Positions 31,396 to 43,022 of a stretch of 64,000 nt of DNA are shown here, piece after piece. Below the pieces are notes generated by a model, which had not been told where the DNA came from, made no database searches, and was given only the letters and a program-made list of their open reading frames with translations. This DNA is from Sesamum alatum (taxonomy: Eukaryota > Streptophyta > Magnoliopsida > Lamiales > Pedaliaceae): the NCBI GenBank assembly GCA_034509735.1, contig JACGWO010000008.1:12721864-12785863 (forward strand), written 5' to 3'. The translations under genes were made by a program, and so were the position numbers. How positions within the stretch are numbered: the stretch's first letter is position 1; every line of letters starts with the position of its first letter.

Positions 31396-32294
31396 GGGCT
31401 TAATTGCATTTACTGCCCTGTATATAAGGGGGGGGGGGGTAGCAAAATAAGGACACTAAATATAGGGGTAGCAAAATTGACCTATAATTAAGTTTTTTTT
31501 TTTTTTTGCAATTATAGGATTCCGGTCATCGGGTTATCAAAATTGGCCGAAAATTGCTGACATGGCATAAATTAGGGTTGAATCAATTAGGACTTTTGTT
31601 GATTGTACCTTTTTTTAAATATATAATTCCACCTAATTAATTACTTGGAAAATAAAAAAAATAAATAAAAAATGATACAATCACGTGGGTCTGTAAAACA
31701 GACCCACACACTAAAACACACACTCACAAATTCTCACACTAAAACACACACCCAAACAGTAGAAGTCAACAAAAAAAGTTCACCCTAATCGTCTTCTCCC
31801 CACATAAACCCTAACCCCCAATTCATTCACCCCAATACATTTCACTCTAATCCGTGCTCCCCAATACATTCAAAGGCGTAAAATCCGTTGATTATGGTGG
31901 TGATACGGAGCAAACGAAACTTGAACCTTCCCCCTTGCATATCGTAAGTTTTCGCTTTTTATATATGAATCTATTTTCTATGTTTTGAGGCATTTTGGGT
32001 ATTGTTTATTGCTTTCAAATAGTTTATATGTTGTTTCTTTGTGGTCCCTCTTGGTCCCCTCCCCCTTACGACGTTTGTGTTTCAAGTTGAAGACATGTGG
32101 GTTTCTCGCAATTGTTTAATGTGGAAAGGCAATTTTTTAATATTTTTGCAATTATTTATTTTGGAAAATGTAATTATTTTAGTTGTTTATTGATGTTGTT
32201 GGGTATGTTGGATTTGTTTATTTTGGATGTTGTTTGTTGTTGTTGTTGGGCATGGTGCTGATTTTTCTTTTTCTTTTATTCTTTTTTTTTATGA

Positions 32295-35200
32295 CAGATC
32301 CTAACAGTAGTTCTACTACTGTCACATATTATTTTGGGGGTAAATATAGTCCTACAAATGATCCTGTACCTAGTTACATTGGGGGTGAAATGGCTAATTT
32401 GATTATGTAGAGTCAACCCACCTTTGTCTTGCAAGCCTCAACTTGTTTTGTGAAAAGTTAGGATTGAATGGAGATAAAAGATTTTATAAAAAAATAAACA
32501 TGGATTTCCAACTCCTAACTTCAGATGCACAATGTTTAGAGTTGGGAAGCAAATATGGGTCTGCAAGGGATGTCCCAATATATGTCGAACTGTTGGGTGA
32601 TTTGGGGACAGGGTATGAGAGTGGGGGTGAGCAGGATGATGCTGTGGGTGAAATGGGGCATGATAGTGGGGCTGTTGATCTAGATGATGATGTTGACTTA
32701 ATTGATAGTGATTATGATATTTCAACAGAGCTAGGTGATGATGATGATAGATTGTTTGAAGACAATGTGGATGATATAATTAGTGATAATAATAGTGATG
32801 GGTTAAATACTTCTAGTGATGAGAGTGGGGTAGATGTTATGGGTAGTGATGGGGATCTTGATGAAAACAAGGTAAGTGACGATGAGCATGCTGAACCAAG
32901 CTACCCTATTTTCAATCCTGTTGAAATATTTGATCCAATATTTGTTTTGGGTATGATGTTTAGTACAAAGGGTGAGCTCAAAAAGACTATTCAGTCTCAT
33001 GCAATTAAAACAAAAAGACACATAATTTGCAGCAAAAGTGACCCAAAAAGATACCTAGCTAAATGTGGTGATAAAAAATGTCAATGGAGGTTGCATGCTC
33101 ATAAAGTGACAGATGAATCTACTTTTCAAAATAGAGATTATAACCCTAAACACACATGTGCAAAGACTTTTAATGTTAAGAACATGAAGTCAAGTTGGTT
33201 ATGTGACAAGTACCTTGACAAATTCAAATCAGATCCCAAGAGGACTGTGAAGGGTTTTAGAGTGGATGCTATAAGTAAAATCAGATGTCACATTTCTAAG
33301 GATCAAGCCTATAGGGCCAGAAGGAAGGTACTGAAGAAGCTTGAGGGAAGTCCTGAGTACCAATACACAAGACTATGGGACTATGCAGATGAATTAAGGA
33401 GAACCAATCCAGGCAGCACTGTTGTGTTGGGTACTGAAGATGTTGGAGGGGAGAATAGATTCAGTAAGTTTTTTGTCTATCTTGCAGCCATAAATATTGG
33501 TTTCAGGGAGGGTTGTAGGAAGATAATTGGTGTAAATGGGTGCCACTTGAAGGGTTGTCATGGGGGGATTCTTTTAACTGCAGTAGGGGTGGATCCAAAT
33601 AATAACCTCTTTCCATTGTCATATGTTGTTGTGAATCGAGAGGCTAGGGAAACATGGGAGTGGTTTTTGATACTACTGAAACAGGATTTGGGTATTGAAG
33701 ACCAGAGTCAATAAGTGTTTATGTCAGACAAACAGAAAGGTTTGATTCAAGCATTTCAAGAAGTGTTACCTGGTGCTGCTCATAGGTTCTGTGTAAGGCA
33801 TATGCACAGTAACTTTATAAATACATAGTTCAGAGGGTTGTCATTTAAGAATTCTTTATGGAGGGCTGCTAAGGCATCCACTAAGGGTGAATTTAAGGCA
33901 AGGATGAAGGAACTTCAAGATCTTGATCAAACTGCTTTTGAATGGTTTACTGACAAACCCCCTCAGGAGTGGAGTAGATCACACTTTACCACTAATGTAA
34001 AGTGTGATATGCTACTGAACAACTGTTGTGAAACCTTCAATATGATGATTCTGGATGCTAGGGAGAAGCCAATACTCACTACGTTAGAATGGATCAGGGA
34101 ATTAATGATGAGAAAGTTGCAGCAAAACAGCAACTTGGCAAGAGCAAAGTGGAAAGGCAGATTCTATCCAAGAGTTCAGAAAATTCTGGAAAAACATACA
34201 GAAAAAGTGGCTGATTGTATACCCATAAAATCTGATGATTATCACTGTCAGATTTCATGTTTTGATGGTAGTCAGTTTGCAGTAGACTTGTCACAGTTTT
34301 CTTGCACTTGTAGGAAATGGGATCTAAGTGGGATCCCATGCACGCATGCTATTTCAGCCATTTTGAATCAAAAAGAAAATCCTGAAGATTACATAGATGA
34401 ATAAGAAGGTATATTTCCGCCATTTTGTTGCAACTTATAAAAATGTATATGCAAGTGCAATAATGCCAATAGGAGGTGAGAATCAATGGAATGAGACTGG
34501 TTTTATACCTCCATCGCCACCAAACTTTGGAAGAAGAAGTGGGAGACCCTCTGAAGCTAGAAGAAGAGATCCAGATGAGCCTGTGATGAAGAGTAAAAAG
34601 GGCAAAGTAATGAAGCTAAAAAGACAACAGAAAACAGTAAAATGCTCTAAGTGTGGTCAACTCAAACATAATGCAAGGACATGTCCCAACAAAAATCAAC
34701 CACAACCAGCTGGACACTCAGAAGGTATTGAAGACTTGACAATAACTAAACCAGTTGATGAAGTGTTTGGAGACATCAGTGTTATGGATGAGATTGCACC
34801 GATCCCATCAAAACTGAATGTAAGCCACTAATTTTTACACTTAAATTTTGATGTTTTATAATACTTTTTTGTCACTCAAATTTGTTTATATTTGTGTAAT
34901 TGTAGGTCAGGAAAAGAGGACTACAATCAACCCAAGAATCTCAAAATACAATGGTTCATTTACTGTTTATTCTTATTCTGATTTGATGGTTCATTTATTG
35001 CGTTTTCTTATTCTGTTATGGGGCTGATTATTTTAGGGGAAAAATTAAGGCAAGAAAGTGGTGCCAAATGAAAGTGGCCCTCATATTTTACCCCCTGTTC
35101 CTATAAGTATTCTGTTACACTTTTACTTTTTTTTTTTTGGCAGCTTTATAAACTCTAGAATTGACAAATCAATTTTAAAGTATTTTGTCTATGTTTATGC

Positions 35201-35570
35201 AGGGTTTTGTCACTTCACAATCTGCAGAAAATGATCCTCAAGTACCAGTCCAAACACTGCCTGTGCACAATCCATTGTCCAACATGTTTGCCTCAACACA
35301 AAACATAAATGGACCTTCAATGTACACTCAACTGTAGATGGGCCAGAGTGTTGGAAATCTAAGTGGTGCAATATCAAGGGTAAATATCAGGGCCCCTCCT
35401 CTTATGGTTGGAACTCAATATAGTGTTTCGTCAAATATCAGCACACAAGATTCAGTCCCACAATAATTTCCAGTCATTACGCAAGGGGGAAAGAAGTTTA
35501 TTACGCTGTCAAACCTTCGGAATTTAAGCACTAAACCTCCTGCAGGAAGAAGTAGGGGAAAGGTAATGAA
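32295..35570 (+). pseudogene. MULE transposase (mudrA type), nearly complete but disabled
   Basis: N-terminal exon from an ATG at about 32294; the frame is disturbed near 32410-32450. The main frame (32443-34404) has a 70-residue Asp/Ser-rich acidic stretch, the MuDR DNA-binding domain (FVLGMMFSTKGELKK, CGDKKCQWRLHA), the MULE catalytic domain (KFFVYLAAINIGFREGC, GCHLKGCHGGILLTAVG, FMSDKQKGL), and a SWIM zinc finger (FSCTCRKWDLSGIPCTHA). A shifted frame (34397-34831) adds a CCHC knuckle (CSKCGQLKHNARTC). A further exon-like segment follows an AG at about 35202. Defects: TAA at 33712, TAG at 33826, a frameshift near 34400, and Asn at residue 365 of the main frame where relatives have the first catalytic Asp. 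Confidence 0.9.
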
Positions 35571-35579
35571 GAAATATAT

Positions 35580-36464
35580 ATATTTGGAACATGTGAACTT
35601 TTTTGTACTTAAATCAGCTTATCAGCAACTTATATTTGTTTTGCAATAACATTGGTACAGTCATTATGTTGATAAGCAGGGTATTTTGAACGCCTATTCC
35701 AAACATTATTAGAGGTGACCATATATTAATATAAGTTACTATATTTTGCTGTGTTCCTTTTATTTACTTATTTTATCTCCATTTTTAATTTATTGTTTTA
35801 ATATCTAATATTAACAAAGCAACAAAATAGAGACAATTAAGTAGTTAACATACACATTACACAACAAAATTCTTATTATAACATACCATTTTTCTTACAC
35901 TTCTAAGAAACATAGCAATACACCAACACTAATAATAAACACAAAAATACTACTTTCTTACACAATCTACTTTTTTTTCTGAACTAATCTTCTCCCTGCT
36001 TCCAAAATTTTCTAACATCCACATTAAAAAAAAAAAAAAATCCATGAAAAAACAAGAAACTTGAGGTACAAATTCTTCCTCCTTTCAATTTTTATTTTTT
36101 CATTTTCGAGCACACCCGTCTTCCTCACCAAGCCAGGAATTATAGCCTTGCTCTTGAGCACATTGGGGGATTTTTCCACTGAAAGAATCTACACCCATGA
36201 TTCTGCATTTTCGAGCCAATTAAAAAAAATCAGAAATGATGAGAAAAAAAAAAATCAAACCAAAGTGGGTATCTACATACCTTGTACTCTTGGCATGAAT
36301 GGAATCGTCTCCCAGGATTTTGGTCAGTCCATGAAGTGCGAATATGAGTTGCTTTTCCACAATAGCAGTTTATCGAACTAGACATGAAAGACATCTTCCA
36401 ATTTCTCTCTAATCTGGTGCTGCTGCTTGGTGAATTTAGGACTAGGATGAAGAAAAGAGGGAAG
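35580..36464. other. MULE internal non-coding region
   Basis: A 106-codon plus frame (36061-36381) has no family similarity. The rest is AT-rich. It lies inside the MULE between the transposase and the right TIR and could be its 3' UTR. Confidence 0.35.
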
Positions 36465-36827
36465 GGAGTGGGTGTGTGTGAATGTGTGTGAATGTGTGAA
36501 TGTGTGTTTTAGTGTGTGGGTCTGTTTTACAAACCCACGTGATTATAGCCTTCATTTTTTTATTTTTTTTAATTTTCCAATTAATTAATTAGGTGGAATT
36601 ATAGGTAGAATTATATATTTAAAAAAAGGTACAATCAGCAAAAGTCCTGATTGATTCAGCCCTAATTTATGCCATGTCAGCAATTTCCGGCCAATTTTGA
36701 AAACCCGACAACCGGAGTCCTATAATTGCAAAAAAAACTTAATTATAGGTCAATTTTGCTACCCCTATATTTAGTGTCCTTATTTTGCTACCCCCCTTAC
36801 ATACAGGGCAGTAAATGCAATTACGCC

Positions 36828-36886
36828 AAAAATAAGGGGTATCCGTAATTATGCCAACTCATGTGGGAGGTCATTGTAATTTACCC
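36828..36886. mobile_element. Family A miniature element, right part (after the MULE)
   Basis: It begins with the TSD copy AAAAATAAG and ends GTCATTGTAATTTACCC. TATAATATA follows, and AATAATATA precedes the left part at 31025, an 8-of-9 outer TSD. Confidence 0.8.
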
Positions 36887-36895
36887 TATAATATA

Positions 36896-37404
36896 ACTAA
36901 ACAATATTAATTATATGGCTAATAAATGTTCAAATTTGTAATTTAGTAACATAAACAATTAATCATATAAAAAGTATGAACGTGGTAAATTAGTTAGAAA
37001 GAACTTAATTATGCTATATTATATATAACAACACGTAGAGTGACAACTATATGTAACATTAACTATTTATAGTGCTAGCTAGCTTTATATATACATAAAT
37101 ATCCTTTTATTAATTATTAGTTATCAATAATAATAATAATTCTTGCCCAATCATTATTACTATTCAAATTAAAGTAGTAGTGTTACTTGGCCTTTTATCA
37201 TTATAAATATCTCTCTTGTAGTGTTAGTTCACGAGCTATTTTGCCGTGGACCAAGTCTTTCGTGGCAAAATGATACTAATATTTACATTTTATGTGTATA
37301 TAATTTATAATATATATTTAAAAAATATTTTTATAAACTTAGCATATTTATATATATTTATTGAATCGAATGTATGAGAATATAGCACTTCGGTTAATGA
37401 TTAA
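36896..37404. other. AT-rich spacer
   Basis: A short (AAT)n tract lies near 37128-37140. No gene or boundary is supported. Confidence 0.35.
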
Positions 37405-37490
37405 CAGTTGAGGTTGGAGCCAATTGGAAGAGTAAAGAAGGCAGGATTTGGGGTATGGGTTCGAAGGTGAGGTTATCCACTTCTCTTACC
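37405..37490 (+). mobile_element. tRNA-like box A/B sequence (SINE-like)
   Basis: TTGGAGCCAATTGGAAGAG and, about 45 bases later, GTATGGGTTCGAAGGTGAGG resemble pol III A and B boxes. No cloverleaf and no defined 3' tail, so only a possible SINE head. Confidence 0.3.
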
Positions 37491-37518
37491 TCGACTAACA
37501 ATAAACACTCTCAATCTA

Positions 37519-37710
37519 ATGCTGGAACATGGTGGATCAGAGTTAGTGCACAAGTTGCTTCTTGGAAACAAAACAATACATCGGGAAATTAAGCGCTTAA
37601 ACAAACAGATGCAAATGCTAAAGATGCAATTCGCGGATAAATTTAGTACCGCATTGGAAAATGTGAGTGAATCCGAAGATAACTCTAGTGACAATGATCC
37701 GCCATCCTGA
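37519..37710 (+). pseudogene. Small coding remnant, unknown (coiled-coil then acidic tail)
   Basis: It encodes 63 residues with a heptad-like basic middle (REIKRLNKQMQMLKMQF) and an acidic Ser/Asp tail (SESEDNSSDNDPPS). The layout resembles the C-terminal tail of plant CACTA accessory transposases, but similarity is too low to assign. It lies just upstream of a CACTA-like GCAA-rich segment. Confidence 0.3.
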
Positions 37711-37949
37711 TCTGACCAACCACCTTTAGATGATTGTGAAAATGATGATAACCCACCTTATTAAATATTGGATATTTAAAACTTTAAGGTTTTGTTTACT
37801 GGACATGTATAACATGTATTGAATTATCTATCTGTATTTTATTTTTGATTAAATATAATATTTTGTTTGAATTTTATAAATGTTTAGTAGTAAATTAAAT
37901 ATAATTTAATTAAAAAATTAAATATCAAATTTTGAAATAAACAATATTG

Positions 37950-38330
37950 TATACAAAATTAAAAAAAATATTGATAAATTTTATAATAAAAATTGCAATG
38001 GATTTTAGCGAAAAAAATCATTGAAACGTCCACTGCAAAATTTGCTACGGGTTGAAGTTGCAAGCGACGTGTTGCAATTTTGCCACGAATTTTCGTTGCA
38101 CAAGTTGTGGCAATATTTGCAGTGGCTATCGTTGCAATATGCGGATGTCGTTGCAAACAATGCATTGTTATTTTGCAACGGATATTCGTTGCAAATGTTG
38201 TTGTAATAAAATAAGATATTGCGACGAAATTACCGCAAAATTTGCCATGGAAATATTATCACAAAGTTGTTGAAAAAATATTGTAAAATACATTGCAAAT
38301 ATCATTGCAAAATTTTTACTAGGAATATTT
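37950..38330. mobile_element. CACTA-like subterminal region rich in TTGCAA/CGTTGC motifs
   Basis: About twenty TTGCA or TGCAA cores occur in 330 bp, often as GTTGCAA, TTGCAACG or TTTGCAGTGG in both orientations. This is the arrangement of CACTA subterminal repeats. A degenerate end, TTTTTACTAGG, sits at about 38316. No intact terminus. Confidence 0.4.
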
Positions 38331-38415
38331 TTCGAGTGAATTAATTAGAATAAAAGGTCACTGATCATCAATTGTTTAAGTTATACTAGAGTTCCTATAA
38401 AACACCGTAAAATTA

Positions 38416-38849
38416 CACTATAAGAAAATATGATATTAGTGACAAAATATCAAATAATAATTTAAAAATTATCGCTAAAAATATGTATTACATCACAATA
38501 ATGTTCATCTTGTCACTATATAATTATTAGTGACAAAAATTGTGTATCAAATTGTCACTAAATACAATTAGTAACACATATCTATAGTGACAACACAATA
38601 TTGTAATAACAATTATTTATTGTCACTAGGTTTTCACTATACATGAGTCACTAATTGTATTTAGTGACAACTTTGTGCACATTTTTTGTCACTAATAACA
38701 ATTTTTACAAAATAATAGTAATTATTAAAATCATAAAATTCATTATTGTGATAAAATCAATATTCTTGTCACTAAATATATATAATTAGTGACAATATTA
38801 AAATTGTCACTTGATTTTTTTGTCGCTAATCTTTTATTTTCTTATAGTA
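38416..38849. mobile_element. GTGACAA CACTA miniature element, copy 1
   Basis: It starts CACTATAAGAAAATATGATA and ends TTTATTTTCTTATAGT plus one changed base. TTA flanks both sides (38413-38415 and 38850-38852), the 3-bp TSD typical of CACTA elements. GTGAC/GTCAC motifs recur throughout in both orientations. Confidence 0.8.
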
Positions 38850-38852
38850 TTA

Positions 38853-39128
38853 CGACAGTTGGATCCGCACATAGTCATTAAACCTGCATGTAATACTAGG
38901 TCATACTCCACATTCCGACATTCACATCTTGATGCATATAAGATTTTTTCCAGTATAAGGTATCCGCCTGCAACATTATTGATTTAACATTTTGTGTTGT
39001 ATATATAAACATATATATGTACATTTTGTGTTGCATACACTCTTTTACGAATATCAATAGACGTTCGTGTTTTGGTCTAATTCGAATATTTTAAATTTAT
39101 ATTTTACATTCCATGTATACAAAGAGGG
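38853..39128. other. Spacer, no feature
   Basis: No gene, repeat boundary or RNA recognised. Confidence 0.4.
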
Positions 39129-39139
39129 GAAACTGTATT

Positions 39140-39590
39140 GGTTTAAATACATTTTTGGTTTTGTAATTTAATTGATTTGATATTTTTTATTTTTTATTTT
39201 CTAGGGTATTCTGGTCCTATATATCTTTTTATTTTTGTGATTTTAGTTTTTTTTTTTTTGCTGAAGTTCACTCTTTTTGTCGGAAAAATGAATGTGCCTC
39301 TCACGTTATATTTTAAAACTGGGGCTTTTTATTTTTATTGTCCCATTGCTAGCATTTTTATCCTGTAACTTTTTAAGGTAATATTTTAGTCCTGCATCTT
39401 TTACTTTTTGCAATTTCAGTCCTTTTTTCATCTGGTTCACACCCTTCTCGTCCGTAGAGGTGAACTCCGGTGAATAAAAGAACTGAAATTGCGAAAATTA
39501 AAAAAATGTAAGACCAAAATGCTACCCTAAAAAGGTAAAAGGTTGAAATGTTAAATGACATAAATTATAGGACCAAAAATACCTTTAATC
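39140..39590. mobile_element. MULE-type miniature element, family C copy
   Basis: Ends GGTTTAAATACATTTTTGG and CCAAAAATACCTTTAATC. The 11-bp GAAACTGTATT flanks both sides (39129-39139 and 39591-39601). The interior matches 14118-14571. Confidence 0.88.
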
Positions 39591-39601
39591 GAAACTGTAT
39601 T

Positions 39602-40189
39602 CTTATTTCATAATTTAGACCTCATACATTTTCAATCCCACTGCTTACAAGATTCTTAAAAAAAATAGTTCATCGTTTGGAAATTAAAAGTCTCATTTCC
39701 AGTCCTCTCTACCAACTTTTGTTAGAAAAATTGATGGCAAAAAACCAGTTGCACGTCAAATAACTCTTCTCTTTTCATAATGGAGGGAAACGACCATGTG
39801 ATCTGCATGTGGTGTCTTTTTCGGTCAATTTTCTAATCATTGAAAGTTGATAGGACGATTGAAAGTGATAATTTTAAATGACTATTTTCAAAAATCCAAT
39901 ATGTAACGAGAGTAAAAGTGTCCAGAATCTGATTTATGGAATGAAAAGTTCAATTTTTCCCCGTACAAATGGCTTGATGCAACTATATATATACTTGTCC
40001 TAAGAACAAATATATAATTAATTAAACAATAAATTAATTCAGTATAGGTATTATATGATCACTTTTTTTTTAAAAAAAAAAAAGGGAGTAGCATTTCTAT
40101 GAAACTCTCTTGATTTTTTCCCCTCATTTTTGCAAGTATATATAGATCACCACAACAAAGGAATTATCTTTTACATTATAAACAATTAC
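39602..40189. other. Intergenic, AT-rich
   Basis: Nothing recognised apart from short A/T runs near 40065-40085. Confidence 0.4.
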
Positions 40190-40400
40190 TGTCAAGATAA
40201 ATAAAAACTATCAACCACAATCAAATAAAATAAATGTGAAAATTTAAATTTTTACCACGATTAATTAATATCCATCATAATTTTAACTATGGGTGGAATA
40301 TTTTGTCATGATTTTTAATTATCGCTAATATTTTCACCTTGCCTGCAGAAACAGTCTAATAATTGTTGCACATGCGTGATTTACTAATACTCCTTACTAT
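40190..40400. mobile_element. TTTTGACCAT-type miniature element remnant
   Basis: It shares TATCGCTAATATTTTCACC, TGCAGAAACA and TTAACTATGG with the copies near 24700 and 49300. Ends not defined. Confidence 0.35.
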
Positions 40401-40770
40401 TTATACTTTTAACTATAATAATTAATATAACATAAAAATATCTCTTCTAGAGTATATATAGATCGTAGAATTTGACTCACGCTTTTGTGCACATGCCCAA
40501 TGAAATTACTGTATATATTTCCTTGACACAATAAATTAACATTCCCCATCTGTAATTATAAATATTATACAAAATTAATTGAAATTTTCCTAAGTAGCAA
40601 ATTTTATTTCTTTCTGTAACCAATATCAATCAAATTCCAGAGCCTTTTCATTAGGAAGGTTTCTGTCCATGCAAAAACAGAAGGGTATGGGGACCTGTCC
40701 AGTAATATTATGGCCCCATTTTTCATGGAGAATCATTATTAAGTTTCTATTCACAGAAGGAGCAATTATT

Positions 40771-41186
40771 GGCTTAAGTTTTTTTTTTTTTTTTTCGTGA
40801 CTTGATTATTTGGAAATTTCGTCCTTTAATTTTCTAAAATAACATTCTGGTTCTACATCGGAGTTCATCATTTTCGTCGAAAAAATGCACGTGTCTCTCA
40901 CGTGACATTTTAAAATTGGGTTTTTTGTTCCTATTGGTTCTTTTTTTATTTTTCCAGTAATTTTGTCTTGTAACTTTTTATGATAACATTTTGGTTCTGT
41001 ACTTTTTAATTTCGGTCATTTTTTTACGCTGGAGTTCATCCTTCTCGTCGGTGGAGGTGACTCCGGCGAACAAAAGGACTGAAATCGTAAAAATTGAAAA
41101 AATACAGTACCAAAATGCTATAATAAAAAGTTAAATTACGAAAATGCCAAATAATCTAAGTTACGGGACTAAAAATATATTTAACC
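40771..41186. mobile_element. MULE-type miniature element, family C copy
   Basis: Ends GGCTTAAGTTTTT and AAAAATATATTTAACC. The 11-bp GAGCAATTATT flanks both sides (40760-40770 and 41187-41197). Confidence 0.88.
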
Positions 41187-41197
41187 GAGCAATTATT

Positions 41198-41487
41198 TAT
41201 GGTCAACAATTGTGATCCCGTGACCCATAATCGTCTTTTGATTATTCTAGCTATGTCGTTTGTGGACAAGAAAGGTATTTATTCAGAAGGAGAAATCGTG
41301 CTTGGACATGTGAAAGAGACGGGTTTTGAAAAAAAATTTGTGGCTTGAAGAAATGGGTAATTAGGGATGTTTACAATACCTTCTGCCCTGCAAATAAGTT
41401 GTAGAAAAAATAATTTATTTAATGTAAAATTGGGAAGTTGAATAAGTTAGTTATTTTATGGGTGTGAAAGTTTTTTCTTTTTTTTTA
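41198..41487. other. Spacer, no feature
   Basis: No gene or repeat boundary recognised. Confidence 0.4.
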
Positions 41488-41777
41488 TCTATACTATTAT
41501 ATAAAAAAAAAAACCTATTTTTTTACTCATAAATGGCGATTAATGACACTGCCGCACCACTTTTTTGTAATGCTAAAAATAACTCTCAACTGATATTATA
41601 ATTACTTTATTCAAATTTTATATTACTTGATAAATTAGTTTTTTTCTTTCTTTCCTTTATTTTTATTTAATATGATGTGGTAGTTTATATATTTTACTCT
41701 TAATTATAATATATTTTAAAATATAAAAAATTATATATTATATGCACGTAGGAACTGCATACCACAACGATGACTAG
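41488..41777 (+). mobile_element. Helitron-like non-autonomous element, copy 3
   Basis: It starts TCTATACTATTATATAAAA after A and ends GATGACTAG before T. The 3' hairpin TATGCA...TGCATA with a nine-base loop sits about 17 bases before the end. This fits the Helitron rule set (5' TC, 3' CTRR, subterminal hairpin, insertion between A and T, no TSD). Collinear with the tandem copies at 12008 and 12287. Confidence 0.72.
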
Positions 41778-42213
41778 TATTAATAAATAAATGCTCCCTT
41801 AGTTAATCATTTGGAGGAAAATTTTGAAGAGGGTCACTGTCATTTGAAAAGATTGTTCTTCCAACACCTCAATTACTAGCTTGCCAAAATTTCAAATATT
41901 AGGTTAGGTATTTTAGCAATACGTCATATCTTGGAAGATTGTATTTTTGTTTGAAAGTGATAAAGATCATATCAAGACATAAGAATGTGCTCATACTTTG
42001 CCCTATTGGTAAAATAATAATATTAATAGTAATGACAAAATATTAAATAATATTATATTAAGATCGTCATTACTTGTGGACAGCGATAATTATTTAAAAC
42101 AAAATTGACAGAAGAAACGAAAAAAGGTTGTGAACAAATTGAAAAAATTATTTCAAAATTTCAAGAGAAAATTCATAATTATGCGAAAAAGCACAAATTT
42201 TAATGTTGGTATA
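41778..42213. other. Spacer, no gene
   Basis: AT-rich. Nothing recognised. Confidence 0.4.
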
Positions 42214-43019
42214 CATTACAAAAAAAAGAAAAATATATATGATATTAATGACAAAGTATCAAATGGCAATTTTAAAATTGCTACTAAAAATATATATTAA
42301 GTGACAACATTTTTATCTTGTCACTATATAACTATTAGTACAAAAATTGTGCAGAAAGTTGTGACTAATACAATTAGTGAGACATTTATATTGAGGGAAA
42401 ATCACTTTTTTTGTCCCATATCTTAGGGTCTTTTTTGATTTGGTCTCATTTGTTGCATTTGTCTCACATTTAATCTCATTTGTTCAATTTTTTTCTCAAA
42501 TTTGGTCCCAAACAATATTTTCCGTCAAATTATTAATGGAGCCGTCAAGTCTGTTATTGGGATAAGACCCTACCACTGTTGATGGCTCCGTTAACAATTT
42601 GACAAAATTTGCTGTTTGGGGCCAAATTTGAGAAAAAAAATTGAGCAAATGAGACTAAATGTGACACAAATGCACCAAATGGACCAAATCAAAAAAGGTC
42701 CTAAGACATGGGACCAAAAATAAAATTTTACCTTTATAGTGACAAACTAGCTAGTGTCACTAAATAATTATTGTCACTATATTGTGTTGTAACTAGATTG
42801 TCACTATACATGAGTCACTAATTGCATGTAGTGACAACTTTGTGCATATTTTTTTCATGCTAATAACAATTTTCACAAAATAATAGTATTTATTAAAATA
42901 ATAAAATTCATTATTGTGACAAAATAAACATTCTTATCATTAAATATATATATAATTAGTGACAATATTAAAATTATAACTTAATTTTTTTTCCGATAAT
43001 CTTTTATTTTCTTATAGTG
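42214..43019. mobile_element. GTGACAA CACTA miniature element, copy 2, interrupted
   Basis: It starts CATTACAAAAAAAAGAAAAA and ends TTTTATTTTCTTATAGTG, with ATA on both sides (42211-42213 and 43020-43022). It is split by the MULE-type element at 42395-42732. Without the insert it is collinear with 38416-38849. Confidence 0.78.
42395..42732. mobile_element. MULE-type miniature element nested in a CACTA miniature element
   Basis: Ends GGGAAAATCAC and AAAATTTTACC, followed inward by GTCCCAT and its complement. The body is a long hairpin around GTTATTGGGATAAGACCC, with GATGGCTCCGTTAAC opposite TTAATGGAGCCGTCAA. Flanks TTTATATTGA and TTTATAGTGA agree at 9 of 10. The host sequence in sister copies reads TATAGTGACA, so the right copy keeps the original. 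Confidence 0.82.
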
Positions 43020-43022
43020 ATA

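Larger units (their letters stand above)
31396..36827 (+). mobile_element. Mutator-like element (MULE) with ~350-bp TIRs
   Basis: TIRs at 31396-31745 and about 36465-36827 are inverted and highly similar: GGGCTTAATTGCATTTACTG at the left faces CAGTAAATGCAATTACGCC at the right, then TAGCAAAATAAGGACAC and TCACGTGGGTCTGT. The 9-bp AAAAATAAG (10 if the next G is counted) flanks both ends (31387-31395 and 36828-36836). It carries one mudrA-type transposase gene (32295 to about 35570). 35580-36460 is non-coding or unassigned. It inserted into a family A miniature element. Confidence 0.92.
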
